A stretch of 64,000 bases of DNA from an uncultured Bacteroidia bacterium (GTDB lineage Bacteria > Bacteroidota > Bacteroidia > Bacteroidales > F082). The stretch's first letter is position 1. Each line of letters opens with the position of its first letter. A program made the position numbers and the translations under genes. This document shows, piece after piece, positions 8,431-16,379 of the stretch. The notes under the pieces are model-generated. The model had not been told where the DNA came from. It saw nothing but the letters and a program-made list of their open reading frames with translations, and made no database searches. Location of the stretch: assembly GCA_902769875.1 (NCBI GenBank), contig CACXQV010000008.1, forward strand, positions 1 to 64,000, written 5' to 3'.

Positions 8431-9942
8431 TTATTCCTTCACCACCTTGTCCGTAAATGTGTCGCCGCCTTCCATCGTGACCTTCATCACATATTGCCCT
8501 GCGGCCAAGCCTTGCAAGTTGAGGCTTTCGAGATGGTCGTTTTGTGTGCGCACAAGGCGGCCTTGCAGGTCGTAGAGTTCGATTTGGGTGGGCTGCACGT
8601 CGGGCGAGTATTGCAGGTGGAGCGCGTCGTGGGCCGGGTTGGGGTAGCAGGCGTAGGGGCGGAAGTTGCAGGCTTGCTCGTGAACACGCTCGTGGCCGTC
8701 GTCGTTCAGGATGAGGTAAAACGCCTCCGTGCCGTTGTACACGTTTCCCATGATGGCCACCCCATTGTCGTCGAGCACTTTCATAAATGCAAGTTCCTTG
8801 CCCCAACCCGATGCAAGGCAGCAACGCTGCCAGATGACATTCATGTCGCGGTCCAGCTTCATCACGCATATCGTGCCGTCGTCGCTTGACGATGTCGTAT
8901 AGCTGAAATACAAATTGCCGTCCAAGCTCCACTCCAGCCCAATGGGCCATTCGTAGGGGGAAGATGACGACCCGGGCGACGGGAAAACGACATGCTTCAA
9001 CTTGTTGCCCTCGCTGTCGAACCTGACGAGCATCATCCCCGACCCTCCTTGTATAGACGCACTGTTGTCGTAGGCCGCCCCTACCAATATCGTGCCGCTT
9101 TCCTCTCCCAACACTTGTGCGTTCCTCGAGAATTGGAGGGCATACGTTTGATAAGGCAACTGCGGTGCATTGGAGATTTGGCCATATATCGAATAGGTTG
9201 CTGTGAGATGGAGCAACGAATCCAGCACATAGCAGTCAAGGCACTGTATCTGGCCATTAGTGTTCACCCCCCAACAGGCGTAACGCAATGGCGAAGTGCC
9301 AAAAACCTTGGGGCCAATCAAAGGCAGACCGAATTGGATTTGTTCGAATGGGTAGGTCTCATGGAGCTTTATCGTCCCATCCAGCCCGACTTGCGCCAAA
9401 TGCACGGTTTCGGGGTGGGTTGCGTCGTATTCAAAATCATAGAAGGCGAGCACGAGGTCACCTTCCTCGTCGAGCAGCATGCAGGGCTCGGCTCCTTTTA
9501 CGGGCTTTTCGCATAGGGCTACTTCGGCTAATGTGTCGTCGAAATGCAGTTGGTCGTCGAAATGCTGGATGCGGAGGATGCTTTGCCCGTCCACGAAGTC
9601 ACCCAATTCGGCATGGACGTTCCCCTGCCCGAAAGGGTACTTGCCGGTGAAATGCGACGGGAAGTGCTTGTAGTTGATGAATGTGGTGTCGGTAATCCGG
9701 GCGCCGTGTCGCGTTAGTTTCTGCATCAAATATCCTTCCGAATACATATAGTAGTCGCTTGTGAAGTTCAGCAGGTGAAACCCTCCGACGACGCTGCTGT
9801 CGGCCATTTGCATGATGGTTTTGGGGTACGCATAGGCGTAAGGGCCGAAAGAGTGATGCGGAATGCTGTCCATTGACTGGGCTTGCACGGATGCCGAATA
9901 GAGCAAGCCAAAAAACAGTAAGATAATCGTCTTGTTTCTCAT
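8431..9942 (-). CDS. T9SS-sorted secreted protein, copy B
   Basis: 503 residues with signal peptide MRNKTIILLFFGLLYSASVQAQ. The body resembles that of the gene at 5723-7291 in length and in its repetitive strand pattern (repeated LDGTIKLHE-, LDRDMNVIW-like segments), but sequence identity is low. The C-terminal sorting domain is almost identical to that of copy A. It would be exported by Sec and then T9SS. It lies in the minus-strand unit starting at 11416, 33 bp after the lipoprotein gene at 9976-10989. Function unknown. Confidence 0.88.
   Translation of the reverse strand: MRNKTIILLFFGLLYSASVQAQSMDSIPHHSFGPYAYAYPKTIMQMADSSVVGGFHLLNFTSDYYMYSEGYLMQKLTRHGARITDTTFINYKHFPSHFTGKYPFGQGNVHAELGDFVDGQSILRIQHFDDQLHFDDTLAEVALCEKPVKGAEPCMLLDEEGDLVLAFYDFEYDATHPETVHLAQVGLDGTIKLHETYPFEQIQFGLPLIGPKVFGTSPLRYACWGVNTNGQIQCLDCYVLDSLLHLTATYSIYGQISNAPQLPYQTYALQFSRNAQVLGEESGTILVGAAYDNSASIQGGSGMMLVRFDSEGNKLKHVVFPSPGSSSSPYEWPIGLEWSLDGNLYFSYTTSSSDDGTICVMKLDRDMNVIWQRCCLASGWGKELAFMKVLDDNGVAIMGNVYNGTEAFYLILNDDGHERVHEQACNFRPYACYPNPAHDALHLQYSPDVQPTQIELYDLQGRLVRTQNDHLESLNLQGLAAGQYVMKVTMEGGDTFTDKVVKE
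8433..8661 (-). repeat. Near-identical 229-bp repeat encoding a T9SS sorting domain (copy 2 of 2)
   Basis: Partner of 5725-5953, with about five differences by eye. The similarity falls away abruptly beyond the sorting domain. Confidence 0.9.
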
Positions 9943-9975
9943 GACATGGAGGTTTTGGATTGTTATTGGTGATTT

Positions 9976-10989
9976 TTAGTCTTGGGTAGAGTTTCCCGAT
10001 CCAATATTGTATTGCGCATACGTCACTGTGAGATTATGATAATAGCTCCACCAATGATACTGGAAATAACCGTTGCCTGAAGTCACCAACCAACACGCAG
10101 GGTGTTCATTGTTCACCAATGGATAATCTATCATATATTGGTAACCTAAACCAGCATAAGAATCAATACAATAACACATCTGGTCAACGGACAAATCGTG
10201 ATAAGGGTTACCCCAAGAATAAAGCCTCGAATTCAATGCAAATGGAGAACCGTATGGATCCTCCCATTGATAGAATTTGAATTCGACATCCCTTGTTTTG
10301 GTATAGTATACGTGTGCTGACGGAACACTTGATATGTTATGATGCTCAATTAAGTTAAGAATGCGATTGAGTTCGCTAACAGCGGTAGTGTTCCACGTGT
10401 AAATTGAGTCCTCGCTAAGTAACACATCGCAGATGGAATCGGCTTCGAAAACGTCATCATAATACCAAACATGATCCAAAACTGTATATGTGGTGATTAG
10501 TCTGATGGTCATTTCTCCGTCAGTGGCAACAGTTATGTCAATAAAACGAAAATGTTTGTTGGCATTGTCAAGACTTTGGTAGAATGTATCAATATCTTCG
10601 GAGATTGTGGCATAGGCTGCGCTTAGCTGCGACAGAGAGACTGTTCCTTGGTTGACTTCCAAATGACCATATATCGTGTCAATTCGGATGTCAGAATAGT
10701 CTACGTTGACATGGCCAAAATCATAGTTCGCCAGACTTGATAGATGCCAAGCGGCATCTTCGAGAGAGAGCGTTTCATCATTACCTTTGACTGCCGTTTG
10801 TATTTTCTGCTTGAAATCTTTCAAATAGGCATCCATATCTTCAATTTTGTTGGGATTGAAGGATTGAACTGTAGGGTTTTTGTCGTTAGATGGTTCATTT
10901 GTTGTCTCTTTTTTACAGGACACTACCATAATTGCTATGGCTACAATTGCCATAGCTAAAGACGCGAAGTGAATTTTGTTGTTTTTCAT
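9976..10989 (-). CDS. Putative lipoprotein, copy B of a duplicated module
   Basis: 337 residues: MKNNKIHFASLAMAIVAIAI signal and lipobox VVSC, so a predicted lipoprotein. It is a paralogue of 7373-8398, with the same signal, the same AAWHL motif near residue 85 and the same MCYC-DSY-GLGY motif near the C-terminus. It is followed 33 bp later by the T9SS protein of the pair and preceded 49 bp upstream by the DUF3244 gene, so it is probably co-transcribed with both. No catalytic motif is visible; family unknown. Confidence 0.85.
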   Translation of the reverse strand: MKNNKIHFASLAMAIVAIAIMVVSCKKETTNEPSNDKNPTVQSFNPNKIEDMDAYLKDFKQKIQTAVKGNDETLSLEDAAWHLSSLANYDFGHVNVDYSDIRIDTIYGHLEVNQGTVSLSQLSAAYATISEDIDTFYQSLDNANKHFRFIDITVATDGEMTIRLITTYTVLDHVWYYDDVFEADSICDVLLSEDSIYTWNTTAVSELNRILNLIEHHNISSVPSAHVYYTKTRDVEFKFYQWEDPYGSPFALNSRLYSWGNPYHDLSVDQMCYCIDSYAGLGYQYMIDYPLVNNEHPACWLVTSGNGYFQYHWWSYYHNLTVTYAQYNIGSGNSTQD

Positions 10990-11038
10990 CGTTGTAAGTT
11001 TTTTAAGGGTTAAAAATAAATGGTTTCAATAAGCCGTT

Positions 11039-11416
11039 TTAATCTGTTATGGTAAATTCTCCGTAATATTCATCCCCGTTGGGCAGGGTGAAGGTGACGA
11101 TGTAATCCCCGGCAAGGGGTACGTAGATGTTCACGCCATTGGGCGTTTGGGTGGAGATGCAGTCCACTGGGCTGCCTGTGGCGGTGGCAACTTCCACCAG
11201 CACTTGGCCGAGGTTCTCGGTGAAGACTACCGTAAGTGTGTGGCCACTGATGGAGGCTTGGATGGAGGAGCCTTTGGGCATACCTTGTACTGTTGCCTCT
11301 TTTACATTGATATGGCTATAGCCATCTATAGAATTGGTGTTATTGGCAATGCACCATGCCGCTGACACCATCATGCCGAAAAGCAGAACGAATTGTTTGA
11401 ATGATGTGTTTCGCAT
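11039..11416 (-). CDS. DUF3244-like small secreted protein
   Basis: 125 residues: a signal peptide (about residues 1-25, ending AAWCIA) and one ~90-residue beta-sandwich-like domain ending GDEYYGEFTITD. Length, signal and the GDYIVTFTLPNGDEY ending fit the DUF3244 family of small exported Bacteroidales proteins of unknown function. A -7 box at 11442-11449 suggests it is the first gene of the unit running down to 5723. Confidence 0.7.
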   Translation of the reverse strand: MRNTSFKQFVLLFGMMVSAAWCIANNTNSIDGYSHINVKEATVQGMPKGSSIQASISGHTLTVVFTENLGQVLVEVATATGSPVDCISTQTPNGVNIYVPLAGDYIVTFTLPNGDEYYGEFTITD

Positions 11417-11441
11417 AACTTTTACATTTTAAAGTTCGTTG

Positions 11442-11449
11442 CAAATGTA
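11442..11449 (-). promoter_or_regulatory. Bacteroidota -7 box (TACATTTG on minus strand)
   Basis: It lies about 25 bp upstream of the ATG at 11416. I see no other good box before the next four minus-strand genes, whose gaps are 49, 33, 32 and 81 bp, so it may serve the whole five-gene unit. Confidence 0.5.
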
Positions 11450-11521
11450 CATGTCGAAAAACACATTTGTCAAGAATTTCCGAATTCGGATTTTTCGGAT
11501 TTTCCTATAAGAACTTGATTT

Positions 11522-13357
11522 TCAATTCGTCATAATGCCATGCAAGAGGATGGCGATTTTGTCGTTGGAGCCAAAAATCTTTTGCAAACGTTTCTCTCGT
11601 TCCCAAATGGTGCTGGATGAATGTTGAAGCAAAACGGCTATCTGTACGTTATCCAACCCAAGCAGACACAAGTAACAATAGAGAAGGTCTTTATCCTTCA
11701 ATTCAGGATGCTGTTCTTTCAGTTTTTCAAATAGTTCACCATAGTATCTTGTGGCAGCTTGTTTCAACTGCGCCTTTTGCGCATCGTCAAGGGCGATGTT
11801 GGTATATGCGGAAACGGGCACGGTGGATTTGATGGGATTATGCTTGTTGTTGCATACCATTAGAATATGCCGACAAATGGCTTCATCGGCATAGTTTCCA
11901 ACAGGTTTTTGCTGCTGTAGGTCCTTTGGCACGGTGACTTCTTGTGTTGTTTTAAGCACTTTGAGGGCAGAGTTGCTCCGTTTCAATCGTCCCGCGAGGG
12001 CGGCTTGTTGCATTTTGTGAGAGTGCCTTTCGGCTTCCAACAGTTTTTCTGTATCTTTGTGTCTAATCACAAGACTTTGGTGGCGTTTATTGTTCACAAG
12101 ATAAAGGATGGTCACAACTATAATAATACCAAACAGCAACCCTATCGCCCTATTTACTTTTTTATGGTTTTTCTCTATACTTTTTTGATGTATAATTTCC
12201 AACCTTTTCTGTTCATATTCATTGCAATGCTCTGTAAGCTGTGATTTCAAATGACTATGATTTTCATTCAAATTGGCAAACGGCACCAAAAAATCAGCAT
12301 ATTCAAAAACTTTTGTAAGTTTGTCTTGTATCTTACAGATTTCCATCAACCATTCAGCGGCTTGTTTCTTGGAATTGATGCTTTCGCATTCCTGAAACAC
12401 TCTGTTCAAATAAACCCATGCCGAATCAAATTTTTTTTCGTGATAATAGATTTCACCTACTATCGCATACCGAGATAACAACTCTTTTTTGGTTACTGAT
12501 TGCTCAGATAGTTGCCGCAAACGATTCAACGAAGTCATAGGGGATTTCCCCGTTTTATAGGAAAGAAAAGCAATATGCGTGGCAATATCCCTGAATGTCA
12601 AGTTGTTGGTATCGGGCAAAACCATTAGACTTTTGTGGTAATAAAAACCTGCGCTGTCATAATTATCCATCATGTCGTAATGAGCCCCCATCTCTTCCAA
12701 AATCCATGCTATATGCCAAGGTGTTGCATCGTATTTTCGGTAATACTTCAATGCCATTTTCCCAAAATAGAGAGCCTGCTCATGAAGATAATAGTCGGAA
12801 AACAAACCTTCTACATGCGTATAAGTCAACGCCATAAACTTCGCCTTTTTCCCCACCATTTCCTTCTCCTCAAACCGCCCTTCTATGATTTCCAATGCCT
12901 TCAGGTATTCGCGGCAGGCGGGCACGGCACTGTCGTTTTCGTAGTAGCCCACCCCGTGGATGTAATGGGCGCGGGCATCCAAAAACGCTACGGTTTTGGC
13001 GGAGGCATCGCGCTTGCCCGCCGCCTGCACCAACGAATCGAAATACGCCACCGCCTGCCGCAAGGCGGGTCGGTTGGTTTGGGCGTAGTCGTTCTTGTAG
13101 AGCAATTCGGCCAAAAGCAGGTTGGCGTAATGGCCGTCGTGTGTTTCCGCCGTAGAGACGTTTCCCGAAACGTCTCTACAGGTGTCGAAATAGGGCAGAA
13201 GGCGCATCAAGGCGCTGTCGGGTTGCGTCCACATCAGGCTGTCGATGGACGACAATTCGGGCGATGGCGTTTCGGCAGGCTCAACGACCCTCAGCGGCCG
13301 GTGGCAGGCAGCCAAGGCCAGCAGCAAAAACGATGCTATGAGATAATGCCGTTTCAT
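11522..13357 (-). CDS. TPR lipoprotein with transmembrane segment and C-terminal LuxR-like helix-turn-helix
   Basis: 611 residues. The start at 13357 gives MKRHYLIASFLLLALAAC with a lipobox Cys at 18. Residues ~30-390 are helical TPR-like repeats (YYHKSL, EEMGAHYDMMDNYDSAGFYY, YHEKKFDSAWVYLNRVF). A membrane helix follows (AIGLLFGIIIVVTILYLV, about 410-430), then a coiled coil (HKDTEKLLEAERHSHKMQQ). The C-terminal ~60 residues are a LuxR-type HTH (LLGLDNVQIAVLLQHSSSTIWERE). This is the common Bacteroidales layout in which a periplasmic TPR sensor is tied to a cytoplasmic DNA-binding domain. What it senses is unknown; the adjacent surface-protein unit is a possible target (inference). The -7 box TACTTTTG ends only 5 bp before the ATG. 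Confidence 0.8.
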   Translation of the reverse strand: MKRHYLIASFLLLALAACHRPLRVVEPAETPSPELSSIDSLMWTQPDSALMRLLPYFDTCRDVSGNVSTAETHDGHYANLLLAELLYKNDYAQTNRPALRQAVAYFDSLVQAAGKRDASAKTVAFLDARAHYIHGVGYYENDSAVPACREYLKALEIIEGRFEEKEMVGKKAKFMALTYTHVEGLFSDYYLHEQALYFGKMALKYYRKYDATPWHIAWILEEMGAHYDMMDNYDSAGFYYHKSLMVLPDTNNLTFRDIATHIAFLSYKTGKSPMTSLNRLRQLSEQSVTKKELLSRYAIVGEIYYHEKKFDSAWVYLNRVFQECESINSKKQAAEWLMEICKIQDKLTKVFEYADFLVPFANLNENHSHLKSQLTEHCNEYEQKRLEIIHQKSIEKNHKKVNRAIGLLFGIIIVVTILYLVNNKRHQSLVIRHKDTEKLLEAERHSHKMQQAALAGRLKRSNSALKVLKTTQEVTVPKDLQQQKPVGNYADEAICRHILMVCNNKHNPIKSTVPVSAYTNIALDDAQKAQLKQAATRYYGELFEKLKEQHPELKDKDLLYCYLCLLGLDNVQIAVLLQHSSSTIWEREKRLQKIFGSNDKIAILLHGIMTN

Positions 13358-13362
13358 GCTTG

Positions 13363-13370
13363 CAAAAGTA
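13363..13370 (-). promoter_or_regulatory. -7 box (TACTTTTG, minus) almost abutting the start codon
   Basis: Only five bases separate the box from the ATG at 13357, so the transcript would have a leader of about 2-4 nt. Confidence 0.5.
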
Positions 13371-13403
13371 CGGAAAAAAAGGGAGAACCACAAACAATGC
13401 AAA

Positions 13404-13431
13404 AAAAGAGTCGCCCAAGGGCAACTCTTTT
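13404..13431 (-). terminator. Rho-independent terminator of the rnf operon
   Basis: AAAAGAGTTGCCC-TT-GGGCGACTCTTTT on the minus strand, followed by further Ts: a strong hairpin with a T-tract about 130 bp after the rnfA stop codon. Confidence 0.7.
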
Positions 13432-13563
13432 CGGTTCAGGCCAGTCCCGTAGGGACGGCATATCAGTAAGCAGGCGACGTAAGTCCCTGCCCATCCGCCA
13501 CGCCAATCCCTTCTTATCCGTAGGGACGGCACCTTCCCCCTTTTTAAAGGGGGGTAGGGGGGA
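13432..13563. repeat. Intergenic remnant repeats (GTAGGGACGGCA and AAAGGGGGGTAGGGGGGATT)
   Basis: The short gap holds two copies of CCGTAGGGACGGCA (near 13447 and 13518) and a G-rich AAAGGGGGGTAGGGGGGATT block directly after the rnfA stop. They look like dispersed intergenic repeats; no gene is supported here. Confidence 0.5.
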
Positions 13564-14166
13564 TTAAACAACACCCGTGAATCCCATGAACGCCATGGCT
13601 AAGATGCCGGCGGTGATGAGGGCGATGGGCGTGCCTTTCATGCCCTTCGGGGCTTCCATCAGCTCGATGTGCTCGCGGATGCCGGCGAAGATGACCAAAG
13701 CCAACGCAAAACCCAAGGCGATGCCGACGGCATACACCACTGACTCGCCAAGGCTCAGCATGTGGGCCACGCCGCCATAGTTGAACTCCTTGGTGACCAC
13801 GGTCAAGGCCACGCCCAAAACGGCGCAGTTGGTCGTAATCAGCGGCAAAAACACGCCCAAGGCCGTATACAGCGACGGGCTGATTTTCTTCAGGATGATT
13901 TCCACCATCTGCACCAAGGCGGCGATGATGAGGATGAAGGCGATGGTTTGCATGAACTTGTCCAAGCCCAACGGAATCAGGATGTACTGGTTCACAAGCC
14001 ATGTGACGAGGGTGGCCAAGGTCAGCACGAAGATGACGGCGGCGCCCATGCCCAAGGCCGTGGAAGTCTTCTTGGATGTGCCCAAAAAGGGGCAAATGCC
14101 TAAGAACTGGCTGAAGATCACATTGTTGACCAAGATGGTCGAAAGTATGATGATAAGGTATTTCAT
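13564..14166 (-). CDS. rnfA: Rnf complex subunit RnfA
   Basis: 200 residues, the family length, with six predicted membrane helices and the family's N-terminal signature (NNVIFSQFLGICPFLG). RnfA and RnfE form the membrane core of the Rnf complex, which couples electron transfer between ferredoxin and NAD to Na+ or H+ translocation; their conserved Cys residues hold a membrane-embedded iron-sulfur centre. It is the last gene of the rnfB-C-D-G-E-A operon, 3 bp after rnfE. Confidence 0.95.
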   Translation of the reverse strand: MKYLIIILSTILVNNVIFSQFLGICPFLGTSKKTSTALGMGAAVIFVLTLATLVTWLVNQYILIPLGLDKFMQTIAFILIIAALVQMVEIILKKISPSLYTALGVFLPLITTNCAVLGVALTVVTKEFNYGGVAHMLSLGESVVYAVGIALGFALALVIFAGIREHIELMEAPKGMKGTPIALITAGILAMAFMGFTGVV

Positions 14167-14169
14167 GGC

Positions 14170-14763
14170 TTAGTGGTTTTCTTTCTTGAATTGGTTGACG
14201 ATGGCGATGAGGAATCCGAGGCAGATGAACGCGCCCGGAGGCAGGATGAAGAGCAGGATGTTGGCCGTTTCGGGCAGGATGCGGAAACCGAACATGGAGC
14301 CGCTTCCAAGGAGTTCGCGGATGCAGCCCAAAATGGTCAGGGCCAAGGTGAAGCCCAAGCCCATACCCGCGCCGTCGAGAATGGAAGGCCACACGGGGTT
14401 CTTCGAGGCAAAGGCCTCGGCGCGACCGAGAACGATGCAGTTCACCACGATGAGCGGGATGAACAGGCCCAAGGTCTCATAGATGTCAGGAACGTAGGCC
14501 TGCATCACCAATTGGACGATGGTCACAAACGAGGCGATGACCACGATGAAGCAGGGGATGCGAACCTTGTCGGGGATGAAGTTCTTGAGCAGCGAAATCA
14601 CCAAATTCGACATGATGAGGACGAAAGTGGTGGCCAAGCCCATCGACATGCCGTTGATGGCGCTGGTGGTGGTGGCCAAAGTCGGGCAGCAGCCCAACAG
14701 CAATACCAAGATGGGGTTCTCCTTGATGAGGCCCTTGGTGAAGGTTTTCAGGTTGTTACTCAT
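14170..14763 (-). CDS. rnfE: Rnf complex subunit RnfE
   Basis: 197 residues. The start at 14763 (MSNNLKTFTKGLIKENPILV) overlaps the rnfG stop by 4 bp (ATGA); the longer open frame upstream lies inside rnfG. The family signature LLGCCPTLATTTSAINGMSMG is present near residues 22-42, with six membrane helices. It pairs pseudo-symmetrically with RnfA in the membrane core. Confidence 0.95.
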   Translation of the reverse strand: MSNNLKTFTKGLIKENPILVLLLGCCPTLATTTSAINGMSMGLATTFVLIMSNLVISLLKNFIPDKVRIPCFIVVIASFVTIVQLVMQAYVPDIYETLGLFIPLIVVNCIVLGRAEAFASKNPVWPSILDGAGMGLGFTLALTILGCIRELLGSGSMFGFRILPETANILLFILPPGAFICLGFLIAIVNQFKKENH

Positions 14764-15347
14764 TGTGCGTTTCCTCCTTTCATGAATTCTCTCTTGTGGG
14801 CCTCGAAGCTGTCGCAAGCCAAGCGCACGGCGCCGCTGAAGGCGCGTGAGCTGATGGTGGCCGCCGTGATGGCGTCGACGTCGCCGCCGTCTTTGGTGAC
14901 GGTCAGGTTATACGAGGCTGGGTTTTTGCCGTTGAATTGGTCTTTGAATTTCGGGTTCACCATATTGGCGCCCAAGCCGGGCGTTTCGCTCTGCGAGAGC
15001 ACCGACACGGCGTTGATGGTGCCGTCGGCAAGCAGGCCGACCATCAGTTCGATGCGGCCATTGAAGCCTGCATTGGAATAGGTCTTCACGGCTGCGCCAA
15101 TGAGGTTGCCTTGGGCATCGTAGGCGAGGTTGCAGGGCAACTCGTCGATGGTGGCCTCTTGGAGATGGTCGATGGGTGTGTCGCATTGGAGCACTGCCTC
15201 AATGGCGGCTTGGTTTTTCTTCAAGTCGACCTCGGCGATGGCGTCTTTTGTCATGCCATAAACAAGGCCGAGCAAGCCGCCCGAAACCGCCGTGATGACG
15301 AGCAGGGCGACGAGCATATTAATCAGAGTGGATGGTTTCTTTGCCAT
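14760..15347 (-). CDS. rnfG: Rnf complex subunit RnfG (FMN-binding)
   Basis: 195 residues: one N-terminal membrane helix (about 8-30) and an extracytoplasmic FMN-binding domain. The ETPGLGANMVNPKF block is typical. The site for covalent FMN attachment reads DAITAATISSRAF at about 159-170. The family motif is [S/T]GA[T/S]x[S/T], so the usual Gly is Ala here and the acceptor would be Ser166. It lies 5 bp after rnfD and overlaps rnfE by 4 bp. Confidence 0.93.
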   Translation of the reverse strand: MAKKPSTLINMLVALLVITAVSGGLLGLVYGMTKDAIAEVDLKKNQAAIEAVLQCDTPIDHLQEATIDELPCNLAYDAQGNLIGAAVKTYSNAGFNGRIELMVGLLADGTINAVSVLSQSETPGLGANMVNPKFKDQFNGKNPASYNLTVTKDGGDVDAITAATISSRAFSGAVRLACDSFEAHKREFMKGGNAQ

Positions 15348-15352
15348 GGCGA

Positions 15353-16348
15353 TCAGTTTTTAGAGGGTTTGACGACACCGAAAACGTAGGGCTTGAAAGC
15401 CTTGTTGATGAGCGGCGTGAAGGCGTTCATGATGAGGATGGCAAACGAAACGCCTTCGGGATAGGCACCCCAAAGACGAATCACCACCGTAATCACACCG
15501 ATGCCGAAGCCGAACAGGATTTTGCCTCGAATGGTCATCGGCGAAGTCACCATGTCGGTGGCCATGAAGAAGGCACCGAGGATGAGGCCGCCATAGACGA
15601 GATGATACCACGGCGCGATGAAGTTGGCCGGGCTGATGAGGTGGCAAATTCCCGTGAAAATGAACACCGTGAGCAGGATGGTCAAAGGTGTCACGAATTC
15701 GATGACGCGGCGGGCTAAAAGGTAAATCGCACCAAGCAGCAGGGCGATGGCGCAAACCTCGCCAAAGGCGCCGCCACGGTTGCCGAGAACCATGTCAAGG
15801 AACTGCATGTCGCCTGTCTCAGCCAACGAACCCACGCCGGATTCCTTCAATATGCCGAGCGGGGTGGGACCCGTGACGGCGTCGGCGAAAAAGCCTTTCT
15901 CGAAGATGGGCTGGGCTTGCGGCCAAGTGGTCATGGCGGTCGGGAACGACACGAGCATGAACACACGGCCTACCAAGGCGGGATTGAAGGGGTTTTTGCC
16001 CAAGCCGCCGAAGGCCATCTTGCCCACGCCGATGGCGACGATGCTGCCCACGATGGCCATCCAGATGGGAAGGTTGGCGGGCACGTTGAAGGCAAGGAGC
16101 AAACCCGTCAGCGCGGCTGAGCCGTCATTGATGGTCAAAGGCCCCTTGATGAGGAATTTCTGGATGAGCCATTCGGTCAGCATGCAGGCGGCTATCGAAA
16201 CGATGGTCAGCCTGAGCGCATACCAGCCGAAATAGTACAAAGCCACAAGCAAGGCGGGAACCAAGGCGAGAATCACGCGATACATGATTTTCTGCGTGTT
16301 TTCCGTCGAGTGTACATGCGGCGAACCTGATATTGTGTATTTGTTCAT
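15353..16348 (-). CDS. rnfD: Rnf complex subunit RnfD
   Basis: 331 residues with eight to ten membrane helices, homologous to NqrB. It keeps GKNPFNPALVGRVFML (about 117-132). The covalent FMN site is DAVTGPTPLG (about 156-165), with Thr162 as acceptor; Pro replaces the more usual Ala of the SGAT-type motif. It carries electrons across the membrane between RnfC/B and RnfG. It is separated from rnfC by 31 bp of AT-rich simple sequence. Confidence 0.95.
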   Translation of the reverse strand: MNKYTISGSPHVHSTENTQKIMYRVILALVPALLVALYYFGWYALRLTIVSIAACMLTEWLIQKFLIKGPLTINDGSAALTGLLLAFNVPANLPIWMAIVGSIVAIGVGKMAFGGLGKNPFNPALVGRVFMLVSFPTAMTTWPQAQPIFEKGFFADAVTGPTPLGILKESGVGSLAETGDMQFLDMVLGNRGGAFGEVCAIALLLGAIYLLARRVIEFVTPLTILLTVFIFTGICHLISPANFIAPWYHLVYGGLILGAFFMATDMVTSPMTIRGKILFGFGIGVITVVIRLWGAYPEGVSFAILIMNAFTPLINKAFKPYVFGVVKPSKN

Positions 16349-16379
16349 AATTTCAAATTTAAGATTTAAAATTTAAAAT

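Noticed and set aside
7373-8950. A 525-residue version of the lipoprotein gene
   Set aside because: The first 184 codons run antisense-like through the T9SS gene in a different frame; the lipoprotein signal begins at 8398.
13281-13574. A 97-codon minus-strand open frame between rnfA and the TPR gene
   Set aside because: It spans intergenic repeats and the rnf terminator.
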